From Rubripirellula reticaptiva (lineage in GTDB: Bacteria > Planctomycetota > Planctomycetia > Pirellulales > Pirellulaceae), in NCBI RefSeq assembly GCF_007860175.1, contig NZ_SJPX01000006.1, forward strand, positions 64,074 through 128,073: a DNA stretch of 64,000 bases, given 5' to 3'. Positions 7,587-16,340 of this stretch are shown piece by piece; the first letter of the stretch is position 1, and each line of letters starts with the position of its first letter. Under the pieces are notes generated by a model. It saw nothing but the letters and a program-made list of their open reading frames with translations, had not been told where the DNA came from and searched no databases. Made by a program: the position numbers and the translations under genes.

Positions 7587-9080
7587 ATGTTGAAGAAGTT
7601 GTCAGGGTTGATCGAGCAAGCATGGCGCGGCGGAGCTTCCCGCTCTTCATCCGCGCCGGGACGCTCGCCCCGGCAGCCCTTCTTTTCGCGGCTTCGTGCG
7701 AAGTACGACGCCGCGAATACGACGCTCGACAACATGAAACATTGGTCTCGAGCCGATGGGTTGTCGTCCGCTGCAGCGAATAGCCCCGATGTGCGTCGAA
7801 CACTTCGCAATCGGTCGCGATACGAGGTCGCCAACAATAGTTACGCTCGCGGGATCACGTTGACGCTGGCGAATGATGTCGTTGGCACTGGACCGCGACT
7901 GCAAATGCTGACGCCGGATGATGCTGCAAATCGTTTCGTTGAGGCGGAGTTCTTTGCTTGGGCCGAGGCGGTTGGATTGGCGGAAAAGCTGCGAACGATG
8001 CGACTGGCTCGTGTTTCGGACGGTGAATCGTTTGGTTTGTTAACCAGCAACGAACGCATCGACGCGGCGGTGAAACTGGACGTGCGGTTGATCGAAGCCG
8101 ACCAAGTGGCCTCACCGACGTTGGTCGCAGACCGTTCTCGTTACATCGACGGCATTCAGTTTGATGCTGACGGAAACCCGATCACTTACGACGTCCTGCG
8201 TGAACATCCTGGTGATGTGACTTTCACGATCGACGAAGAATTCGACACGGTGCCGGCCGCCGCGGTGCTGCACTACTTCCGTTGCGATCGTCCGGGGCAG
8301 ATTCGCGGCATACCCGACATCACCCCGGCGTTGCCACTATTCGCACAACTACGCCGCTTTACGCTTGCCGTACTTGCGGCTGCCGAGACTGCCGCTGAGT
8401 TCGCCGGCATCCTGTACACCGACGCTCCTGCGAATGGAGAAGCCGACTCCGCCGAACCGTTCGAGCCGATCGAACTTGAGAAGCGAATGCTGCTCACGAT
8501 GCCAGGCGGCTGGAAGATGGCTCAGATGAAGTCGGAGCAACCTTCGACCACATATGCCGAGTTCAAGAAAGAGATTCTCAACGAGATCGCTCGATGTTTG
8601 AACATGCCCTTCAACGTCGCCGCTGGCAATTCGTCGGGTTACAATTATGCATCTGGGCGACTCGATCATCAAACCTACTTCAAGTCGATCCGTGTCGAGC
8701 AAACGCAACTTGCTCGCGTCGTTCTGGATCGCTTGTTGAATGCTTGGCTTCGCGAAGCCATTCTCATCGAGGGCTATCTGCCTAATTCGCTTCGCACGCT
8801 CGACAGCACTTTCGAGCACCAATGGTTTTGGGATGGTCACGAGCATGTGGATCCCGCCAAAGAAGCCAATGCCCAAAAGATCCGTCTCTCGAATCATACG
8901 ACTACCCTGGCCATCGAATTTGCGCGGCAGGGACGTGATTGGGAGACGGAACTCAAACAGCGTGCCAAAGAAGTGGCACTGATGCGTGAGCTTGGTCTGT
9001 CGGCCAGCGATGAAACTGAAACCAAACCCTCAACCAAGGTCACGGAAGACAATGCCGAAGACACAGCACGCGCCGCTTGA
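7587..9080 (+). CDS. Phage portal protein (lambda type)
   Basis: A 497-residue portal protein of the lambda gpB family, forming the ring at one capsid vertex through which terminase packages DNA and to which the neck attaches. Recognisable stretches: FSRLRAKYDAANTTLDNMKHW near residue 33, LRNRSRYEVANNSYARG near 70 and NDVVGTGPRLQ near 95, all typical of the N-terminal clip and wing. FNVAAGNSSGYNYASGR near 345 is another family hallmark. The 3' end overlaps the protease-capsid start by 29 bases. Length agrees with family members (about 480-550). Confidence 0.92.
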   Translation: MLKKLSGLIEQAWRGGASRSSSAPGRSPRQPFFSRLRAKYDAANTTLDNMKHWSRADGLSSAAANSPDVRRTLRNRSRYEVANNSYARGITLTLANDVVGTGPRLQMLTPDDAANRFVEAEFFAWAEAVGLAEKLRTMRLARVSDGESFGLLTSNERIDAAVKLDVRLIEADQVASPTLVADRSRYIDGIQFDADGNPITYDVLREHPGDVTFTIDEEFDTVPAAAVLHYFRCDRPGQIRGIPDITPALPLFAQLRRFTLAVLAAAETAAEFAGILYTDAPANGEADSAEPFEPIELEKRMLLTMPGGWKMAQMKSEQPSTTYAEFKKEILNEIARCLNMPFNVAAGNSSGYNYASGRLDHQTYFKSIRVEQTQLARVVLDRLLNAWLREAILIEGYLPNSLRTLDSTFEHQWFWDGHEHVDPAKEANAQKIRLSNHTTTLAIEFARQGRDWETELKQRAKEVALMRELGLSASDETETKPSTKVTEDNAEDTARAA

Positions 9081-11067
9081 AGCCGACGCCGAATCCGTCC
9101 CAAGTTCGCTGCGAATCGTTTGTGATGATGCGGCGACGATCACTCTCGCCGCGGCCGAAACGCCAGAAGAAGGCAAGCCGTCGCTGCGTAAGTTCTCCAT
9201 GACCGCATACACCGGTGGTGCGATGCGACTTGGTGGTTGGCCCTATCCAGTCGTCGTCGACTTGGCCGGCATGCGAGTCACTCGCAAGTCGCGTCCGATT
9301 TTGAAAGACCACGATCGAGGCAGCATTGTTGGACACACCGACGACATCGCGATCACCGACAAGTCGCTCGAAGTCGCCGGCGTGATCTCGGGTGTGGGTG
9401 CGACGGCTCAGGAAGTGATCGCGACCAGTGAGAACGGTTTTCCTTGGCAGGCATCGCTGGGCGCAAGTGCCGACAAGGTTGTTTTCATCCCTGAAGGCAA
9501 AACGGCAAACGCCAACGGACGCGAGTTCAAAGGGCCAGTCTATGTGGCTCGCAAGTCAACGCTGGGCGAGGTTTCGTTCGTTGCCTTGGGTGCTGACGAC
9601 GATACCGAGGCTCGCGTCGCCGCCGGAAACTACGCCGACGGTGATGATCCCAGCGACACGGATGAAGACACCGACGATCTCGAACCCGTCAACGCAAGTT
9701 TGAATATGAGCACCAAGCGAACGACCGAAAACAAAACAGCGACCACTTCACCGGTCAACGACATGCGTTCCGAGGCCGCTGCGGAATCTCGTCGCATTGC
9801 AGGTATTCGCAAAGTCTGTGCGGGCAATCACGCCGATCTTGAAGCCGACGCGATTGAGCAAGGCTGGTCCACTACCAAAACGGAACTCGCCGTGCTGAGA
9901 AGCGAACGCCCCAAGGCTCCCGAACAGACGCAAAACTCACCACGCTACAGTCGCGAGGTCCTCGAAGCTGCCGCCTGTCTGTCGGTCGGCATCGAAGAAA
10001 AAACGCTGCTGGCCAGCTATGGCGAAAAGACGCTCAACGCCGCCAACCCGCTACGTCACATTGGCTTGCGTGAACTCGTCGCCGAGTGCGCTCGGATGGA
10101 AGGCATCGACGTGCCTCGCGTCTTTGGCGATGGAACGGCAACCATTCGAGCTGGTTTCAGTTCCATGAGCCTACCCAGCATTATGGAAAACGTCATGAAC
10201 AAGACGTTACTGGCGGCCTATCAAAACACACCGATCGCCGCCTTCGATCTTTGCAGCGTTGGAACGGTCACCGACTTTAAGGAAGTGGCCCGATACCGTT
10301 TGCTTGGCACCGGCGGGTTTGAGCAGGTTGCTCCCGATGGCGAATTGAAGCACGGCAAACTGTCCGAACAGAAGTACTCAAACAAGGCTGACACCTACGG
10401 TCAGATCCTCACGCTGACTCGGCACGACATCATCAACGATGACCTGTCGGCGTTCATGGATATCCCTCGTCAAATGGGACGCAGTGGTGCCGAGTCCATC
10501 GACGACTTGTTCTTCACACTGCTGCTCAAGAACGCCGGATTCTTCTCGTCCGCCAACGCCAACTTGCTGCAGGGAGCGGACACTAAGTTCGGCCCGGATG
10601 CACTGACCGTTGCCAAGACAACCTTCCGCAAGCAGAAAGCTGGTCCTGGCGGCAAACCCAAGGATCAAAAGCCGATCAACATCCGGCCTGAGTACTTGGT
10701 CGTTCCGGTGGAGTTGGAAACCGAAGCGGAACTGTTGATGGGTTCGTCACAGTTGATGATCGACGCGCAAGGGTCGCCGACGAAAATCCCTGTCGATAAC
10801 CCGCACCGCAACAAGTACCGGATCATCAGCACGCCGCATCTGTCGGACAGCTACTATCCCGGTGCGAGTGCTTCCGCGTGGTATCTCTTCGCCAATCCGC
10901 AGGTGCTGCCAGCGTTCGAGATCGTGTTCCTGAACGGTCGTCGAACGCCGATCATCGAGCGAGTTGAGATGCCACCGAACACGCTTGGCATGGGTTTCCG
11001 GTCTTACATCGACTTTGGTGTGAACAGCCAAGACCACCGAGCCGCCGTGAAAGTCGCCGGCGAGTGA
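9052..11067 (+). CDS. Fused prohead protease and major capsid protein
   Basis: A 671-residue fusion. I start at the ATG at 9052, preceded by GGAAG; upstream sequence belongs to the portal gene. Residues ~30-215 look like a prohead maturation protease (ILKDHDRGSIVGH with a candidate catalytic His, FPWQASLGA with a candidate Ser). An acidic linker (DDPSDTDEDTDD) follows. The rest is a major head protein resembling the Mu gpT-like family (SLPSIMENVMNKTLLAAY; ending DFGVNSQDHRAAVKVAGE). Self-cleavage would release the capsid subunit during assembly. Separate genes are the commoner arrangement. Confidence 0.85.
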   Translation: MPKTQHAPLEADAESVPSSLRIVCDDAATITLAAAETPEEGKPSLRKFSMTAYTGGAMRLGGWPYPVVVDLAGMRVTRKSRPILKDHDRGSIVGHTDDIAITDKSLEVAGVISGVGATAQEVIATSENGFPWQASLGASADKVVFIPEGKTANANGREFKGPVYVARKSTLGEVSFVALGADDDTEARVAAGNYADGDDPSDTDEDTDDLEPVNASLNMSTKRTTENKTATTSPVNDMRSEAAAESRRIAGIRKVCAGNHADLEADAIEQGWSTTKTELAVLRSERPKAPEQTQNSPRYSREVLEAAACLSVGIEEKTLLASYGEKTLNAANPLRHIGLRELVAECARMEGIDVPRVFGDGTATIRAGFSSMSLPSIMENVMNKTLLAAYQNTPIAAFDLCSVGTVTDFKEVARYRLLGTGGFEQVAPDGELKHGKLSEQKYSNKADTYGQILTLTRHDIINDDLSAFMDIPRQMGRSGAESIDDLFFTLLLKNAGFFSSANANLLQGADTKFGPDALTVAKTTFRKQKAGPGGKPKDQKPINIRPEYLVVPVELETEAELLMGSSQLMIDAQGSPTKIPVDNPHRNKYRIISTPHLSDSYYPGASASAWYLFANPQVLPAFEIVFLNGRRTPIIERVEMPPNTLGMGFRSYIDFGVNSQDHRAAVKVAGE

Positions 11068-11115
11068 TCGCCCGCTGATGTCAATCTTCTTCTTTCAACG
11101 TAAACACAAAGACCC

Positions 11116-11445
11116 ATGCAAGCTCAATTCATTCACGATGGAAAGCAAGTCGACTTCACACCCGACGTCGATGTCCCTGTTGGATCAATCGTCATTCAAG
11201 GTGATTTGGTTGGCATCACCAAACGAGATCTGAAAGCCGATGTACTCGGCTCGATCGCCGTGGAAGGCGTGTTCGACATGCCCAAAGACCCGGCTGACGC
11301 GGAGACCTACACCGCTGGACAAAAGATTTACGCAACCACTGACGGGATCGTCACTGAAGTGCCCGATGGATCGGTGTTGCTCGGCAAGGTCGTTGCTGAC
11401 GCCGCGCCGACCGACAACTTCGTTCGCGTTCGTCTGAGCCAGTGA
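11116..11445 (+). CDS. DUF2190-type capsid cement/decoration protein 1
   Basis: A 109-residue, beta-rich protein of the DUF2190 (capsid decoration) type: DVDVPVGSIVIQGDLVGITK, then LGSIAVEGVFDMPKDPAD, AGQKIYATTDG and a final VRVRL strand. Such proteins bind the outside of the mature capsid and stabilise it. It lies directly after the capsid gene, as usual, and is followed by a divergent paralogue. Confidence 0.85.
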   Translation: MQAQFIHDGKQVDFTPDVDVPVGSIVIQGDLVGITKRDLKADVLGSIAVEGVFDMPKDPADAETYTAGQKIYATTDGIVTEVPDGSVLLGKVVADAAPTDNFVRVRLSQ

Positions 11446-11454
11446 TGACCACCT

Positions 11455-11805
11455 GTGAGCAACCCCATCATCGCACCCGTCGGGGCGATCTACGTCCACG
11501 AGGGCGTGACGGTCCCGATCGTTACCGACGTTGAGATTCCGGCCGGCAATGTCGTTGTCCTTGGCAAGCTGGTCGGCGTCGCCAAGTTCGGGATCTGTGC
11601 CAACTCTCGCGGCAGCATCACCGTTGCTGGCGTATTCGATGTGGTCAAAGATCCGACAACCAACATTCCGGCCGGCACCATTCTTTATTGGTCCAAGATC
11701 AGTCACCACGTCATCAAGAACGCTTACGAACACTCAATGATCGGCATCGCGGTTGAAGACGCGCCACCGAGTTCGCTGACCGTCAAAGTCAAATTGCTTC
11801 AGTAA
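11455..11805 (+). CDS. DUF2190-type capsid cement/decoration protein 2
   Basis: A 116-residue paralogue of the preceding protein, sharing the order VEIPAGNVVVLGKLVGVAK, GSITVAGVFDVVKD, AGTILYW and a C-terminal KVKLL strand. The start is GTG, 9 bases after the previous stop. Two adjacent cement proteins may occupy different sites on the capsid or be functional alternatives; this is inferred from the duplication. Confidence 0.8.
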   Translation: MSNPIIAPVGAIYVHEGVTVPIVTDVEIPAGNVVVLGKLVGVAKFGICANSRGSITVAGVFDVVKDPTTNIPAGTILYWSKISHHVIKNAYEHSMIGIAVEDAPPSSLTVKVKLLQ

Positions 11806-11828
11806 CCACCCCAACACGAGGTCCTCGC

Positions 11829-12440
11829 ATGGAAGCGAAACTGCGCACGCTTGTCGTCGCATGCTTGCTGCTGATTTGCACAGGCTGTTTGCCGGAGGGC
11901 GATGTTCAAGTCCGCTCGCTGCCGGCACCTCCGCCCGAACAACCGATCGCCAACCTTCCCACCCAGTTGCATCAACGAAATTGGACGGGGCGTCTCAACC
12001 AAGGTAGTTGTGTTCACGCATCGCTGGTCAATCACTTGCGTTGGCTCAACGAGTTTGAACTTGGCGAACGCTGGCGGGCGACCTACAGCGACGGTGAATG
12101 GGATTCACGATTACGAAACCGACTTGATGCTGCCGACATCGACTACAGCTACACCGTCAAAGCGGATCCTCGGTTTCTTGACTGGGCAACGGCGACGCGG
12201 CGCGGTGCGATTCTGTGGTGGAAGCCGGCTCACTGCTGCACATTCGTCGGTTGGGTCAATCGCGACGGCCGGCAATACGCAGCCATTCTCGACAACAACT
12301 ATCCCGGCCGATTTGAACTCACACCGCGCGAACAGTTCGTGCGTCTTTGGGCCGGCTACGGCGGGTTCGCCCTGACGGTGATGGAAGACCCCGCCAGTTC
12401 CTTGCCCTATCGAAGCTACGAGGTCATTGATGAAAGATGA
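11829..12440 (+). CDS. Membrane-anchored papain-like cysteine peptidase-fold protein
   Basis: A 203-residue protein. The N-terminus has a hydrophobic core ending in LLLICTGC, a near-lipobox (Cys at -3 is not canonical), so export and lipidation are likely. The remainder shows a papain-like triad in order: Cys in NQGSCVHASLVNHL, His in PAHCCTFVGW, and Asn/Asp in ILDNNYPG. C39-like proteases and amidases share this pattern. Its place among capsid and tail genes suggests a lysis or cell-envelope role, or a structural protease. The stop overlaps the next start. Confidence 0.65.
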   Translation: MEAKLRTLVVACLLLICTGCLPEGDVQVRSLPAPPPEQPIANLPTQLHQRNWTGRLNQGSCVHASLVNHLRWLNEFELGERWRATYSDGEWDSRLRNRLDAADIDYSYTVKADPRFLDWATATRRGAILWWKPAHCCTFVGWVNRDGRQYAAILDNNYPGRFELTPREQFVRLWAGYGGFALTVMEDPASSLPYRSYEVIDER

Positions 12441-13440
12441 AATCCGAATCCGGCTGAGCGTCGGCCTGATTGTAGTCGCAGTGCTGCATGCGGTGATGCT
12501 TGGAGCGGTGTTCACAGCATTGCACCGAACACCGCCAGCCGACACGAGCGAATCCTGGCGATTGCCGCCGGCACAACCCACCAGCGAGGCTGGATCGCGA
12601 ATCCAACAGTTGCCGCAACCTTCGCGGGTCAACTTGGAAGCACAAGGCGAGCTGAAACAACAGTCTGGTTACTGCCCGCCCTGTCCGCCGAACACGATTC
12701 CCGCCGCGGAGCCGTATCGAATTGTGCAGCCCTATCGTGTGGTGCCAACAGCTCCAACGGTTCCTGCTCCGATCATCGTCACCCCCGCGTCGAGCAGCAC
12801 GCGACCCGCGACGCCACCCGAACAAGCGAAGAATCGCTACCAAATCGCCTTGTTCGTTGCCAGTGACGCCAAGAGCCAGCGTCTGCTTGACTGGTTCAAC
12901 ACGGACCCAAACCTGGTGAAGTTGAAGTCGAAGTGTGCATTTCAGGTCTACACTGAATCGAATGCACTGTACCGCACGCGATATGCGGACATTGTCCCAG
13001 CAAATCAATTCCCTGTGGTGCTTTTCCAGGACTCGACCGGCGGGCATGTTCATGCGGCTGGTCACACAATGTTGCCGTCAACCGCTCGTGAACTCTTCGA
13101 CGATCTGCGTCACGGTTACGAACTCTATCAACAGACGAGGCAGGCCCAACGAACGGGCGCGCTAAAGACGCGAGGCTATTCCTGGGACGCTGCGATCTCA
13201 CCAACGATGCAGCTCTCGTCTGAAGACTGCCCGGATGGTTACTGCCCTATCGAACCCGTCGACAACACTTGGCGGCCGTTCGATCGGGATCGTGACGGCG
13301 ACCGCGATCGACTCTTCGACCGAGACTCCAATGGCCGCAACGCATTGATTTGGGCGGGGGCTGGTGAACTGGCCACGCTCGCATTGATCTTTGTGGCGGT
13401 TCTGTTGCTCGGATTCATTCTCATCAAACGAGGACTGTAA
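12430..13440 (+). CDS. Membrane protein with thioredoxin-like middle domain
   Basis: A 336-residue protein with a hydrophobic segment near residues 10-30 and another near 314-333, flanking a Pro-rich linker (about 35-130) and a central alpha/beta domain (YQIALFVASDAKSQRLLDWF through FPVVLFQDSTGG). That domain resembles a thioredoxin fold without a CxxC active site. I use the ATG at 12430, behind GAGG, instead of the TTG one codon earlier. It overlaps the preceding peptidase gene by 11 bases. Function unknown; possibly an envelope-spanning lysis factor. Confidence 0.65.
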   Translation: MKDEIRIRLSVGLIVVAVLHAVMLGAVFTALHRTPPADTSESWRLPPAQPTSEAGSRIQQLPQPSRVNLEAQGELKQQSGYCPPCPPNTIPAAEPYRIVQPYRVVPTAPTVPAPIIVTPASSSTRPATPPEQAKNRYQIALFVASDAKSQRLLDWFNTDPNLVKLKSKCAFQVYTESNALYRTRYADIVPANQFPVVLFQDSTGGHVHAAGHTMLPSTARELFDDLRHGYELYQQTRQAQRTGALKTRGYSWDAAISPTMQLSSEDCPDGYCPIEPVDNTWRPFDRDRDGDRDRLFDRDSNGRNALIWAGAGELATLALIFVAVLLLGFILIKRGL

Positions 13441-13445
13441 AACTC

Positions 13446-13724
13446 ATGATTCTTGGAATTGCAACCGTCGTCGTCCTGGTCTTGGTCGCGCTTGCGATTT
13501 TGCCGGCGAAAAAGCGAGATCGCGACGCATCGCCCCCGAACTTCGTTCAGTCCTTCACACGACCAGCGAACTTTCGGCAACAGCAACTTAGCGAAGAAGC
13601 GGAGGCGATCGCTGACGAATATCAACGTCGAGCTGATGAAGCCTGGCGTGAAGAGCTTGGCGAAAAGGCAACCGTCTTGTTTCAGACCAAGACGACGACT
13701 GCAACGAAGACCCGTAAATCGTGA
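13446..13724 (+). CDS. Small single-pass membrane protein
   Basis: A 92-residue protein with one N-terminal transmembrane segment (GIATVVVLVLVALAIL) followed by a basic stretch and a charged helical tail. It is the third of three membrane or exported proteins in a row inside the head-tail block, and overlaps the next start by 4 bases. A spanin- or holin-like role is possible from context, but no family is recognised. Confidence 0.6.
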   Translation: MILGIATVVVLVLVALAILPAKKRDRDASPPNFVQSFTRPANFRQQQLSEEAEAIADEYQRRADEAWREELGEKATVLFQTKTTTATKTRKS

Positions 13725-14101
13725 GCGACATATTGCATCGAGGCCAGTCTTGGTTGGCGGAGAAGCTGACCAAGCACGCCTCACGAAACGTCGTGTATCA
13801 GCGTGACGATGTTTCCGTCGAGCTATCCGCCACGATTGGCAAATCGGAGTACGAACAGGACGACGGCGACGGCGTCATCACTCGTGCTCAAGTCCGCGAC
13901 TTTCTGATTAACACGAAAGACTTGTTGCAATCCGCCATAGGCACCTGGCCCCGGCGCGGCGATCGCATCCTCGAAACCGATGGCGACACGACCTTCGTCT
14001 ACGAGTTGATGTCGATCGGAAACGAACCGCCGTGGCGATACAGCGATCCCTTCCGCGTCAAACTCCGCATCCACACCAAACTGGTTGACACGATTACATG
14101 A
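13721..14101 (+). CDS. Putative head closure / head-tail adaptor protein
   Basis: A 126-residue protein starting at a GTG that overlaps the previous stop. The central PRRGDRILETDGDTTFVYEL segment and the beta-rich layout resemble head-closure (stopper) proteins that plug the portal after packaging. The position before the tail terminator supports this. No exact family match was made. Confidence 0.6.
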   Translation: MSDILHRGQSWLAEKLTKHASRNVVYQRDDVSVELSATIGKSEYEQDDGDGVITRAQVRDFLINTKDLLQSAIGTWPRRGDRILETDGDTTFVYELMSIGNEPPWRYSDPFRVKLRIHTKLVDTIT

Positions 14102-14541
14102 CAGTAACGCCCGCAACCGTCATTCAAATTGCCGAAAGCGTCGTCGCGGAAATCAACGCTGGCGACTTCAGCAAGACAAACCTCTCCGCTCAGCGACTCT
14201 ATGTTCCAAACTTCGATCTCGAAGACATGAAGGAACTGCGAGTCACGGTTGTGCCTCGCGAGGTGGAATACCTCCCGCTCGATAGAGCATCAAACAAATA
14301 CCATGCCACGATCGACGTCGCCGTGCAGAAGAAGTTTAGCAAGGGCGATGCCAAAGAGATTGACCCACTGGTGTTTTTCGTCGAAGAACTGGCCGACTAC
14401 TTCCGGCTCAAACGCCTTAATTCGTTCGTGGCCGCTCGCTGCGTCAAGGTCGAGAACTCGGTCCTGTACTCCTCCGAGCACTGGACCCAGTTCAATCAAT
14501 TCACAAGCCTGCTGACGTTGACGTTTGAGCTCGCGAAATGA
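14098..14541 (+). CDS. Putative tail terminator / neck protein
   Basis: A 147-residue alpha/beta protein overlapping its upstream neighbour by 4 bases. Length and order between the head closure and gp10-like genes suggest the tail-terminator family, which caps the tail tube. The sequence has an LRVTVVPREVEYLPLDR strand pair and a long amphipathic segment (DPLVFFVEELADYFRL). Function is inferred from synteny. Confidence 0.6.
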   Translation: MTVTPATVIQIAESVVAEINAGDFSKTNLSAQRLYVPNFDLEDMKELRVTVVPREVEYLPLDRASNKYHATIDVAVQKKFSKGDAKEIDPLVFFVEELADYFRLKRLNSFVAARCVKVENSVLYSSEHWTQFNQFTSLLTLTFELAK

Positions 14542-15095
14542 TGCACATCAGGGCTCGCGTGCGATTCACACCGGGCCAACTGAAAAAGAAGGTCAACCAA
14601 GCGACCTTCAAAAGCATGAATCATGCGGCCGGCACCATCCGGATGACGGCAAAACGATCTATCCGCAAACGCAAGAAACCATCCAACCCAGGATCGCCGC
14701 CCAGTTCGCCGACCGGAATGCTGCGTCGTGTGCTTCGCTACGAAGTCAACCGCGATCGCGGCGAAGCAGTCATTGGCCCCGTCAATGAGATCGCTGGCCG
14801 GCTATGGAACCTGCATGAGTTCGGCGGCGTTGTCACGAAGCGACGCAAACTGAAACGACATCGGTTCCGCGTTGGCGAGTTTGGGCCGATCCGTGCGAAG
14901 CAGCCTGGTAAGTTTGCCCGCATCAAACTGCTAACGATCGCCCAAGCCAGTCGAGCCACACGTCTAATCGAAGAAGAAAACGAACGCCGCGGAGCCAGTA
15001 AACCACGCCGCTATCCCGCACGCCCGTTCATGAAACCTGCCCTCATTGCCAACCAAGCACGCCTGCCGAAGTTCTGGCGTGACTCGGTGAAATAG
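14538..15095 (+). CDS. Putative HK97 gp10-like neck/minor tail protein
   Basis: A 185-residue, very basic protein. GSPPSSPTGMLRRVLRYEV and RLWNLHEFGG resemble the gp10 / minor tail protein Z group, in which a HEFGG-like motif is common; YPARPFMKPALI near the C-terminus is also typical (ARPFM). It would join the tail to the neck. It overlaps the previous gene by 4 bases. Confidence 0.7.
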   Translation: MMHIRARVRFTPGQLKKKVNQATFKSMNHAAGTIRMTAKRSIRKRKKPSNPGSPPSSPTGMLRRVLRYEVNRDRGEAVIGPVNEIAGRLWNLHEFGGVVTKRRKLKRHRFRVGEFGPIRAKQPGKFARIKLLTIAQASRATRLIEEENERRGASKPRRYPARPFMKPALIANQARLPKFWRDSVK

Positions 15096-15122
15096 TCTCT
15101 CGTCCATGGATGGAATCGAAAC

Positions 15123-15536
15123 ATGTCAGCAGAAGTCAAACTCGGTCTCGATGCCGTCCTGACGATCGACGGTGCCGAGATCAAGAACGTCAAAGACTTG
15201 ACCGTCAATCTCGAAAAGGCCGAAGCCGACGCATCGACTCGTGATAACAACGGCTGGCGAGCCACAGTCGGTACTCTAAAAGACGCGTCGATCGAATTCA
15301 CGGTGCTCAACAAGAACGGCGACACCGCGTTCGGGATGCTGCAAGGACTGTGGAGTAGCGGAACGCCGACTGACGTTGGCATTTCGGATGCTGGTGGTTC
15401 GCTGACACTGACCTGTGAAGTCATGAACTTCAATGTCAATCAAAACCTCGAAGAAGTGGTGTCGGCCGACGTCACCTTGAAGCCAACCCAATCTTCGTCT
15501 GGCAGCGGCATGAATGTTGGTGGCGGAACGCCCTAA
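15123..15536 (+). CDS. Major tail (tube) protein
   Basis: A 137-residue beta-rich protein. The pattern GLDAVLTIDGAEIKNVKDLTV, followed by a tube-type core and a Ser/Gly-rich tail, fits major tail proteins of siphophages. It sits just before the tail assembly chaperone and tape measure genes, the standard order. It polymerises into the tube around the tape measure protein. Confidence 0.8.
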   Translation: MSAEVKLGLDAVLTIDGAEIKNVKDLTVNLEKAEADASTRDNNGWRATVGTLKDASIEFTVLNKNGDTAFGMLQGLWSSGTPTDVGISDAGGSLTLTCEVMNFNVNQNLEEVVSADVTLKPTQSSSGSGMNVGGGTP

Positions 15537-15558
15537 GTAATCCTCGGAACGGAACTCC

Positions 15559-16059
15559 ATGCAGAAATTCATTGATCGTCGTGGTCGTGTCTGGATCGTT
15601 GACATCGACAATACGACGCTTCGCCGCGTGAAGGCACTCACCGACGTGCGATTGCTGGACGCGATCGACGGCGACCTCGTCACTCGGTTGTCGAGCGACC
15701 CACTGCTACTCGGCGATGTGTTGTTTGCGATCTGCAAGCCGCAAGCCGATCAACAAGACGTTGACGACGAAGCGTTCGCCGAGGGATTGGCCGGTGACTC
15801 GATCGACGAAGCGTGCAAGGCATTGGTGGATGCTTTGGTCGCGTATTTCCCGGAGTCCCGACGCCGTCTTCTGCGGAAGGCGGCCGACAAGCAGAAGATG
15901 ATCGAGATGCGGGGATTGGAAGCGATCGAGAAGCGGCTGGACGATCCCAATCTGGTGGACCGGATTGTGGAGGACCTGGAACGCAAGCTCGCGGTGCCGA
16001 CATCGAGCGACTCATCATTCGGCTCGCCGGCATCGTCGGAGTCGACCCCGGACCACTGA
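15559..16059 (+). CDS. Tail assembly chaperone (upstream frame)
   Basis: A 166-residue acidic, helical protein beginning with a compact beta segment (FIDRRGRVWIVDIDNTTLRRVKAL). Position between tube and tape measure marks it as a tail assembly chaperone (gpG-like). A second open frame, -1 relative to this one, continues through its 3' end to 16340, as in the lambda G/GT system. Confidence 0.75.
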   Translation: MQKFIDRRGRVWIVDIDNTTLRRVKALTDVRLLDAIDGDLVTRLSSDPLLLGDVLFAICKPQADQQDVDDEAFAEGLAGDSIDEACKALVDALVAYFPESRRRLLRKAADKQKMIEMRGLEAIEKRLDDPNLVDRIVEDLERKLAVPTSSDSSFGSPASSESTPDH

Positions 16060-16340
16060 CGCTCCGGCAACTCGTGCAGATGGCCGAAGCGAAACGCCAG
16101 CACGATTGGCATATCGCATCGAGCGTCATGGCACTGACGGCCGAGATCAATCGCGATCGCAAACGTCGGCGAAAGCCGTTCAAGCCGGATGACTTCAATC
16201 CCTACACGGTCACTCGGCCGGTTCCGGTGAAAGCCACTGTCGAACAAGTCGCCCATTTGCTCGGCGCAGTCTTCCAACCCCGTGAGAACGAGTCTCCATG
16301 TCCCAAGTCCGAGCCGGATCCGCCTACGTCGAACTGCTGA
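15999..16340 (+). CDS. Tail chaperone -1 frame extension (GT-like); start uncertain
   Basis: Open frame, -1 relative to the chaperone, encoding DIERLIIRLAGIVGVDPG, then LTLRQLVQMAEAKRQHDW and RKPFKPDDFNPY. The W-rich helix followed by P-x-x-P-DDFNP is typical of tail chaperone T domains. It has no start with a ribosome-binding site (first ATG at 16080), so it is probably made by ribosomal frameshifting from the upstream gene. I see no classic slippery heptamer; GACCCCGG near 16053 is only a weak candidate. The start given is the approximate point where conserved-looking sequence begins. Its end overlaps the tape measure start. Confidence 0.6.
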   Translation, partial: DIERLIIRLAGIVGVDPGPLTLRQLVQMAEAKRQHDWHIASSVMALTAEINRDRKRRRKPFKPDDFNPYTVTRPVPVKATVEQVAHLLGAVFQPRENESPCPKSEPDPPTSNC

